From the NCBI GenBank assembly GCA_003232445.1, contig QIJM01000311.1, positions 1 to 10,915 of the forward strand: a stretch of DNA of 10,915 nt, in the 5' to 3' direction. A model generated the notes under the pieces. It searched no databases. It saw nothing but the letters and a program-made list of their open reading frames with translations, and was not told where the DNA came from. A program made the position numbers and the translations under genes. This DNA is from Paraglaciecola arctica. Lineage in GTDB: Bacteria; Pseudomonadota; Gammaproteobacteria; Enterobacterales; Alteromonadaceae. Below are positions 5,751-10,915 of the stretch, one piece after another; position 1 is the first letter of the stretch; every line of letters starts with the position of its first letter.

Positions 5751-5772
5751 AATTGTTAGGATGGATTGGTAT
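5751..5772 (-). repeat. Interspersed 22-base repeat, copy B
   Basis: Read on the minus strand it begins ATACCAATCCATCC and ends AACAATT, matching copy A (786-807) at 20 of 22 positions. It sits between the M61 stop codon and the dehydrogenase start, next to the hairpin at 5710-5743. A second short inverted repeat, TTGGTT (5775-5780) with AACCAA (5786-5791), overlaps the M61 stop codon. Confidence 0.6.
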
Positions 5773-5778
5773 AATTGG

Positions 5779-7575
5779 TTAACCCAACCAACTATTACAT
5801 AGCGCTTGATCAATTACTTCTAGGGCTATGGTATCGCTAGATGCTGCGCGGGCTAAAAAAGTCAGTTGTTTGAGTTTTTTATCACGTAATATACTAAGTT
5901 GCACGGTTTGGCCAAAAGGTAAGTAGTTGAGCTGTGTTACTAAATTTTCTTTACTTACCACCCATTTCTCTATGGCTATCAACACATCACCTACTTGTAA
6001 CCCAGCCTCATAGGCTGCGGTTTGCGATGTCACTTGGATGATTTGTGTGCCTATTTCCCGCGCTTTTATTTGTGCACCAAATTCGACTTTAATAGGGGAT
6101 GTTGTCATTACACCGCCCTTGTCATCGAGATTTTCTCTAGGTGAAAAATGACACATAACGCCAAATTTTTCTAACAGCTCGTTGAACGGTAACTCTTCAG
6201 TGGAATATAAGGCAGACTGGAAAAAAGCAGTTAAATCTAAATTCAGCTGTGTTTTGACAAGGTTTTGGACAACGTCTACTGGGGTAGGGATATGGCGTTT
6301 TCCGTGTTGGCTCCACAAATGTCGCATCACATCATCTAAACTATAATGTCCATTACTTTGATGCTTTATTAGTAAATCCAAACACATGGCTAAAACTGCG
6401 CCTTTGTTGTAGTAACTGACGATATTATTCACGGCACTTTCATCTTGTTTATAAAATTTGGTCCAAGCATCAAAACTGGACTGAGTGATGGTTTGTTTAA
6501 AGCGCCCTTTGTTGCGTATAAGTCGGGTCAGGTTTTGGCCTACGACTTTTAAATATTCTGCCTGAGTGATGAGTTCGCATCGAAATAAGCTAAAATCGTC
6601 GTAGTAGCTAGTGAATCCTTCATAAATCCATAATTGTTCTGTGTATTGCTCTTTGTCTAATGCTGCGCCAAACAACTCTTGAGGTTTGATCCTCTTTACA
6701 TGCCAGGTATGGAAAAATTCATGACTACACAAACTTAGAAATACTCGATAGCCATCTGTCATTTGCCCTGCATCAGACAAACTGGGTAAATCATTTCTAC
6801 TGTACATTAACGTGGTGGAGCTTATATGTTCTAGCCCACCAAAAGCATTATCTGTTAGCAGCGTGATAAATTGATAACGATTAACCGGAGGTGTATCGGC
6901 AAAAAAATCAATATGGTGCTGACATATCTTGGTTAAATCTTTTGTTATGCGCTTAACGTCTGCTTGATGTCCACCTGCGAGTATTAATTCAAAGTCCACA
7001 CCTGCGGCAGAAAATGGCAAAATATCGAATTCACCCATTAATACTGGGTGGTCAATCAATGCTTCGTAGTGATCCGCCCAATATTCGCCAAATGCATGTG
7101 TGCCTTGCATCTTGGTTGGCATAGTTGTGGCAATCTTCCAGTGGGATAAGTCTGCTTGTACAGGTTTTTCCATAGTTAATCTGCAAGGTTGATCCGCTTG
7201 CCCTTCGACAGCCAAAAACATATTAGTACCGTTGAAAAACGCCATTTCATCATTAATGTATGCGCCTCTAACCGATAAATCGAAAGCATATACTTGGTAC
7301 TTAATTGTCAGCGCGGTGCTAACCGCTTGTGCTTGCCAGGTCTGTTTATCGAGCTTTTGGATATCGATGTTTTGCCCTGCATCATCTAGGGCATTAATTG
7401 TGACGATGTTTTTGGCAAAATCACGGATCATATAACTACCTGGGATCCAAGCAGGCAACGTCAGGATCTGTCCATTTTTATCTGGATTTTCAATCCGCAA
7501 GCTGACATCAAATACATGCCCCGCAATAGATGAAACGTTAACATGGTAATGAATGGATGAGGGGTGAGTATGCAT
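5779..7575 (-). CDS. M61-family metallopeptidase with PDZ domain (glycyl aminopeptidase type)
   Basis: This 598-residue protein belongs to peptidase family M61, zinc peptidases that remove N-terminal residues, typically glycine or alanine. The N-terminal beta domain (about 1-180) includes LPAWIPGSYMIRDFAKN, highly typical of the family. The catalytic domain has GGLEH (246-250), the zinc motif HEFFH (285-289) within SHEFFHTWHVKRIKP, and the third zinc ligand E319 in LWIYEGFTSYY. A PDZ domain follows near 490-575 (QTAAYEAGLQVGDVLIAIE), probably for substrate binding or self-inhibition. No signal peptide or membrane segment is visible, so a cytoplasmic location is inferred. The length is normal. 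AGAGAAA precedes the ATG as a weak ribosome binding site. It lies upstream of the deleted dehydrogenase on the same strand, 124 bases apart, and diverges from the PilZ gene. Confidence 0.95.
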   Translation of the reverse strand: MHTHPSSIHYHVNVSSIAGHVFDVSLRIENPDKNGQILTLPAWIPGSYMIRDFAKNIVTINALDDAGQNIDIQKLDKQTWQAQAVSTALTIKYQVYAFDLSVRGAYINDEMAFFNGTNMFLAVEGQADQPCRLTMEKPVQADLSHWKIATTMPTKMQGTHAFGEYWADHYEALIDHPVLMGEFDILPFSAAGVDFELILAGGHQADVKRITKDLTKICQHHIDFFADTPPVNRYQFITLLTDNAFGGLEHISSTTLMYSRNDLPSLSDAGQMTDGYRVFLSLCSHEFFHTWHVKRIKPQELFGAALDKEQYTEQLWIYEGFTSYYDDFSLFRCELITQAEYLKVVGQNLTRLIRNKGRFKQTITQSSFDAWTKFYKQDESAVNNIVSYYNKGAVLAMCLDLLIKHQSNGHYSLDDVMRHLWSQHGKRHIPTPVDVVQNLVKTQLNLDLTAFFQSALYSTEELPFNELLEKFGVMCHFSPRENLDDKGGVMTTSPIKVEFGAQIKAREIGTQIIQVTSQTAAYEAGLQVGDVLIAIEKWVVSKENLVTQLNYLPFGQTVQLSILRDKKLKQLTFLARAASSDTIALEVIDQALCNSWLG

Positions 7576-7643
7576 GATGTTTCTCTATTTGATGGTAATG
7601 CAACGATTTTGATGGTCTGAACCGATAAATATACCGTAGTATG

Positions 7644-7672
7644 TTGTTGTTTCTATAAACTTTATTTAACAT
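7644..7672 (+). promoter_or_regulatory. Possible promoter of the PilZ gene
   Basis: TTGTTG (7644-7649) and TAACAT (7667-7672) are separated by 17 bases, each matching four of six consensus bases. Transcription would start near 7679, giving a leader of about 53 bases. The 156-base gap between the divergent M61 and PilZ genes must hold promoters for both; I could not pick one out for M61. Confidence 0.35.
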
Positions 7673-7731
7673 TAACTTAGAAAGCGTAAAGCCAATGATA
7701 ACAACAAAGGTGTTCGAGGATTATTAATTAA

Positions 7732-8418
7732 ATGGCAATTTTGCAGGAAAAAGTTGGACTGACTAATGAAGCTCTAAGAAAGATCCGTTCTATGCGCCCC
7801 GGTAGACCCATTGATTTACAATTGACTATGGCCAGTACTACCAAAAGGGTGAGAACTGAATTTGTGGGTATGGATGGTACGCGTTGTATGATTTTCAGAT
7901 ATCCTGATGAAGGTAAGTGGGGATCATTAGGTGATGGGATTGTTAAAGACAAGTCGATGATCGCTAGATATATCCTTGAGGACGATACGGGCGAAATCAT
8001 AGCCTTCAAAGTAAAAGTCATACTAGTTGCCACTAAACCAAGTAATTTGATTTTCACTAGCTTTCCTTTGATTATTCAAAGTCATGATTTACGTGTCGAA
8101 TCCAGAGCACAAACTCGGATTGCTACCCGTTTGGTTGATGAATTAAGTGATTCAGCTATATGTGATTCTGTGGTGTTAGATATATCAGCAAATGGTTGTC
8201 GAATGAGTATCGATAAAGGGGCAAGCGGGGCTAAGCCAAAACTTAGACAATTTGTGAAAATGTATTTTGCAGCATCTAAAGATAAGAAAATGTTCCTGAC
8301 AGGCACTATTATGAACAGTAAGTCTGATGAAGTTAGCTTGTATTACGGTGTTAAGTTTGTAACACCGGAAGACGAAGTTAATAAGTTACTGCAAGATCTA
8401 ATGTTGGTGACGGGGTAA
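7732..8418 (+). CDS. PilZ-domain protein, probable cyclic-di-GMP effector
   Basis: This 228-residue protein has a C-terminal PilZ domain (about 121-215) with both cyclic-di-GMP binding motifs: R125-AQT-R129 (RxxxR) and D150-I-S152-AN-G155 (DxSxxG). The N-terminal half (about 20-115) has the beta-rich look of YcgR-like partner domains, with FVGMDGTRCMIFRYPDE. Proteins of this layout bind cyclic-di-GMP and adjust motility, adhesion or envelope functions; the partner here is unknown. No membrane segment or signal peptide is visible, so it is probably cytoplasmic. GAGGA (7716-7720) lies 11 bases before the ATG, a slightly long spacing. It stands alone between a divergent peptidase gene and the broken Mpo1-like gene, so context does not indicate its target. 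Confidence 0.9.
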   Translation: MAILQEKVGLTNEALRKIRSMRPGRPIDLQLTMASTTKRVRTEFVGMDGTRCMIFRYPDEGKWGSLGDGIVKDKSMIARYILEDDTGEIIAFKVKVILVATKPSNLIFTSFPLIIQSHDLRVESRAQTRIATRLVDELSDSAICDSVVLDISANGCRMSIDKGASGAKPKLRQFVKMYFAASKDKKMFLTGTIMNSKSDEVSLYYGVKFVTPEDEVNKLLQDLMLVTG

Positions 8419-8453
8419 TTTGTAAATATGATAGGCAACTGAGCAGATTTTAA

Positions 8454-8482
8454 TTGATGCAAGCTAATAGAATGGTTAAATT
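8454..8482 (+). promoter_or_regulatory. Possible promoter of the Mpo1-like gene
   Basis: TTGATG (8454-8459) and TAAATT (8477-8482) are 17 bases apart, each with about four of six consensus bases. The 93-base gap after the PilZ gene makes a separate promoter plausible, but the match is modest. Confidence 0.25.
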
Positions 8483-8511
8483 AGCGTTAATGAGATACCA
8501 GTGAGATTTAC

Positions 8512-8963
8512 ATGCGTCAAATAGAGTTTCTGTTAAATGAGTATGGTGAAAGTCACAAAAACAAAACCAATATTCTTATCCACGTAATAGCAGTACCGGC
8601 AATATATTTTGTCACCCTAGCGCTTGTTTGGTCTATTCTTTTCTGGATTATTTTGATGTGACCTGGGCGCATGTTCTGGTAATCCCAACTTTGTACTATT
8701 ACTTTCGTTTGTCTGGGCCAATAGGCGCGGCTATGACGCTATTATCCGTATTGTCTTTATATGGAATTATATTGCTGGAGTCGCTAGATATTTCTGTTTG
8801 GCAGTTCAGTATCGTGTTGTTTGTCATTATGTGGGTTTTACAATTTGTTGGCCATCATATTGAAGGCAAAAAGCCTAGTTTTTTAAAAGATTTACAATTT
8901 TTATTGGTGGGACCTGCTTGGTGGTGGGTGCATTGGTTAAAACGTTTAAATATCAATTACTAA
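8512..8963 (+). pseudogene. DUF962/Mpo1-like membrane protein, broken by a one-base frameshift
   Basis: From the ATG at 8512 the first frame encodes 49 residues (MRQIEFLLNEYGESHKNK and on) and stops at 8659-8661. The rest of the protein continues in the -1 frame to TAA at 8961-8963. Adding one T to the run at 8639-8642 joins SILF to LDYFDVTWAHV and yields a smooth 150-residue protein, the usual family size. Typical DUF962 features span the break: H15 and H24 in the first part, and GHHIEGKKPSF in the second, with several hydrophobic membrane helices. Yeast Mpo1 of this family is an iron-dependent dioxygenase in 2-hydroxy fatty acid breakdown; the bacterial role is unknown. GTGAG (8501-8505) is a fair ribosome binding site. 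A sequencing error in the T run would look the same. Confidence 0.8.
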
Positions 8964-9071
8964 CCTTACTTATTAAATCTACAATCAGTTGCGATAAAAC
9001 ACCGTTAATCTAAGACCAAGGGAGAGTTTCTTTGGTTTGATTTTCGTATACTTGCTTTCTGTTCATTATTC

Positions 9072-9075
9072 AGGA
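9072..9075 (+). promoter_or_regulatory. Ribosome binding site choosing the GTG start of the sensor kinase
   Basis: AGGA lies six bases before the GTG at 9082, an ideal spacing. The competing TTG at 9037 has GGAG (9021-9024) 12 bases upstream, a good sequence at poor spacing, and would add 15 residues. Confidence 0.5.
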
Positions 9076-9081
9076 ATACAT

Positions 9082-10185
9082 GTGCCTAAGTGGGAAAAAT
9101 TAGTCGATAGCCGAGAAAGGTTGTTTTGGACATTGCATACAGCTGGTTGGTGTGGTTTCGCTATCATTTTTTGGATCGGATCTTTTATGCACGAAATGCG
9201 CAGCATATGGCTGTTCATTATTGTACTTAACGCCTATGCCGGCTGGCTGTTAACCATTCCTCTTAGATACATCTACCGTAAGGCTCTGACATTATCGCCT
9301 CTAAAAATGCTTCTGTTAGTGGGGGCAGGTTTATGCTTTACTGCGCTGATTTGGACTATGGCTAAAAATGTTAATAGCTGGGAAATATACAATAAAGGTT
9401 ACCGGCCAGAAGAGTGGTATTGGTACTTCAAGGGTACATTAAACTCCCTTATTATGATTGGATGCTGGACCGGTGGTTATTTTGGTATCAAGAATTATCA
9501 AATGCTGATGAAAGAAAAACAAAATGTGCTTAAAGCATCTTCTATGGCTCATCAAGCGCATATTAAAATGCTTAGATATCAGTTGAACCCGCACTTTCTT
9601 TTTAATACTCTGAATGCTATTTCAACGCTTATTTTGATGAAAGAGAACAAAACGGCTGAGGCTATGGTCAGTCGTTTAAGTGATTTTTTACGTTACTCTC
9701 TTGATAAAGATCCCATTCAACGTGTACCTCTTATCCAAGAAATTCAAGCCTTAGAACTGTATTTGGAAATTGAAGAGGTTAGATTCGAAGATCGCCTAAC
9801 GGTGGTTTGGGACATAGAGGAAAAGACCAAAAGTGCCCTCGTGCCCAGTCTGATTTTACAGCCTATTATTGAAAATTCGATTAAGTTCGCCATTTCCAAA
9901 CTGGAAGACGGCGGACGTATCAGTATTTCAGCTAAAATCTTTGGTCGTGATTTGATGCTAAACGTCAGTGATAATGGCCCTGGTGCTGAGATTAAAAACG
10001 GACAATTACCCATAAGCAAAGGTGGTGGAGTAGGGTTGCACAATATTCAGGAAAGATTAGAGGCTTTGTATGTTAATAACTATTCTTTTGTGATATCACA
10101 TAATTATCCAACGGGGATCAAAGTTAATATCCGTATTCCATACGAAATAAGCGAGCACTCAAGTGACAAAACAATTGAGAATTAG
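9082..10185 (+). CDS. LytS/YehU-type sensor histidine kinase
   Basis: This 367-residue inner-membrane kinase (382 if it starts at the TTG at 9037) senses an unknown signal and phosphorylates the LytTR regulator encoded next to it. Four hydrophobic segments fill the first half (from 9082, about 14-33, 42-62, 73-94 and 116-135), without a periplasmic domain of any size. The His_kinase domain has the acceptor H171 in LNPHFLFNTLNAI. The ATPase domain follows, with N265 in LQPIIENSIKFA, the D297-x-G299 box in SDNGPG, and GGGVGLHNIQERL. The GTG at 9082 is preferred because of its AGGA and because the opening PKWEKLVDSRERLFW resembles the usual family start. The 3' end overlaps the regulator gene by 23 bases, indicating translational coupling. 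Confidence 0.92.
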   Translation: MPKWEKLVDSRERLFWTLHTAGWCGFAIIFWIGSFMHEMRSIWLFIIVLNAYAGWLLTIPLRYIYRKALTLSPLKMLLLVGAGLCFTALIWTMAKNVNSWEIYNKGYRPEEWYWYFKGTLNSLIMIGCWTGGYFGIKNYQMLMKEKQNVLKASSMAHQAHIKMLRYQLNPHFLFNTLNAISTLILMKENKTAEAMVSRLSDFLRYSLDKDPIQRVPLIQEIQALELYLEIEEVRFEDRLTVVWDIEEKTKSALVPSLILQPIIENSIKFAISKLEDGGRISISAKIFGRDLMLNVSDNGPGAEIKNGQLPISKGGGVGLHNIQERLEALYVNNYSFVISHNYPTGIKVNIRIPYEISEHSSDKTIEN

Positions 10186-10915
10186 CACTGTTATAGTTGA
10201 TGATGAACCCCTCGCCCGTAAGGGGTTGTCCTTACGTTTGGCTGAGTTTGACAATATTGACATTGTTGGTGAGTGTAAAAATGGCATAGAAGCCGTGACA
10301 CTTATCCCTCAAGTGCGTCCTGACTTGGTATTTTTAGATATTCAAATGCCGGGGCTGAACGGTTTTCAAGTCATCAATAAACTACAAGAACTAAAACAAC
10401 CTATCCCTTTGATTATTTTCGTTACTGCCTTTGACTCCTATGCTATTAAAGCCTTCGATGTACATGCTTTAGACTATGTTTTAAAACCAGTGGATGGAAG
10501 GCGCCTGAAAGACGCGGTTGATAAAGTACAATTGACATTAGAGCGCAAACAACAGGATGGTAATAATCAAAAACTCGCCAGACTAGTGGCAGATTTTACC
10601 GGTGATGATTGTGAAGATATTTTGCGAAGATTAGCCAGCGGTGAAAGTATTACCACTAACCCTTATCCTGATATTTTAGCGATAAAAGATGGTTCAGAGG
10701 TTACCCGTGTGAGGGTGAATGATATTCAATGGATTGATGCGGCAGGGGATTATATGTGTGTACACGCGATGGATAAGACTCATATTATGCGCCGCACTAT
10801 GAAAGAACTAGAAAAAGACTTTGATCCTAGAAAGTTTGTTCGGGCGCATCGTTCGGCTATTGTTAATATTAAATTTGTGCAAAAAATGGTCAGTCATATT
10901 AGTGGCGAATATCAC
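10163..10915 (+). CDS. LytTR-family response regulator, cut by the window end
   Basis: The frame opens at GTG 10163 and stays open for 251 codons to the last base. The receiver domain has acidic residues D13-D14, phosphoacceptor D59 in LVFLDIQMPGLNGF, T88 and K108 in DYVLKP. The LytTR DNA-binding domain begins near residue 172 (ILAIKDGSEVTRVRV) and includes IQWIDAAGDYMCVH and FVRAHRSAIVNI. The family is usually about 240-270 residues, so only a short tail is missing. GCGAG (10151-10155) lies seven bases before the GTG; a TTG at 10175 is an alternative start. It overlaps the kinase gene by 23 bases and is surely its partner. LytTR regulators bind paired direct repeats near target promoters, none of which I could identify here. 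Confidence 0.93.
   Translation, partial: MTKQLRISTVIVDDEPLARKGLSLRLAEFDNIDIVGECKNGIEAVTLIPQVRPDLVFLDIQMPGLNGFQVINKLQELKQPIPLIIFVTAFDSYAIKAFDVHALDYVLKPVDGRRLKDAVDKVQLTLERKQQDGNNQKLARLVADFTGDDCEDILRRLASGESITTNPYPDILAIKDGSEVTRVRVNDIQWIDAAGDYMCVHAMDKTHIMRRTMKELEKDFDPRKFVRAHRSAIVNIKFVQKMVSHISGEYH

Noticed and set aside
8638..8646. Programmed -1 frameshifting as the explanation for the split Mpo1-like gene
   Set aside because: The local sequence lacks a proper X-XXY-YYZ slippery heptamer, and no strong hairpin follows. A lost T or a sequencing error is simpler.
1..10915. CRISPR array, insertion sequence, prophage or toxin-antitoxin genes
   Set aside because: I saw no regularly spaced repeats, transposase motifs, phage structural genes or small paired toxin-antitoxin frames.

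Overview
The window looks like chromosomal DNA of a moderately AT-rich marine gammaproteobacterium, most likely from the Alteromonadales (Alteromonas, Glaciecola or Paraglaciecola type). This is an inference from three things: the gene order uvrY-uvrC-pgsA followed by tRNA-Gly(GCC), tRNA-Cys(GCA) and tRNA-Leu(UAA), which is the same order as E. coli uvrY-uvrC-pgsA-glyW-cysT-leuZ; protein sequences that are clearly gammaproteobacterial but not enteric; and the PilZ, M61 and LytS/LytR accessory genes.

Layout. 1-111 is the tail of an unidentified gene. 259-786 encodes a TetR-family repressor. 890-1123 is a small cysteine-rich Lar-like protein. 1142-4288 is the core block: UvrY (GacA/VarA-type response regulator), UvrC (excinuclease subunit C) and PgsA (phosphatidylglycerophosphate synthase). 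A strong promoter at 4377-4404 then drives a three-tRNA cluster (4483-4943). The 181-base spacer between tRNA-Cys and tRNA-Leu is unusually long, holds several hairpins, and contains what looks like a decayed tRNA-Leu copy. On the minus strand lie an NAD(P)-dependent alcohol dehydrogenase with an internal in-frame deletion (4950-5654) and an M61 family peptidase with a PDZ domain (5779-7575). On the plus strand follow a PilZ-domain protein (7732-8418), a DUF962/Mpo1-like membrane protein broken by one missing base (8512-8963), and an overlapping LytS-type sensor kinase / LytTR response regulator pair (9082 to the window end, the regulator cut by the window edge).

How the genes work together. 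UvrC acts in nucleotide excision repair and PgsA in anionic phospholipid synthesis. UvrY is expected to be the output regulator of a BarA/GacS-type kinase encoded elsewhere. The LytS/LytTR pair is a self-contained two-component system whose stimulus cannot be read from the sequence. The other genes are single accessory units without an obvious shared pathway.

The most notable points are signs of erosion and of interspersed repeats, rather than a new system: the deleted dehydrogenase, the frameshifted Mpo1-like gene, the tRNA-Leu relic, and a 22-base repeat found twice (786-807 and, inverted, 5751-5772), the second copy beside a long hairpin. I see no CRISPR array, insertion sequence, phage genes or toxin-antitoxin pair, and I did not find a convincing undescribed multi-gene system.
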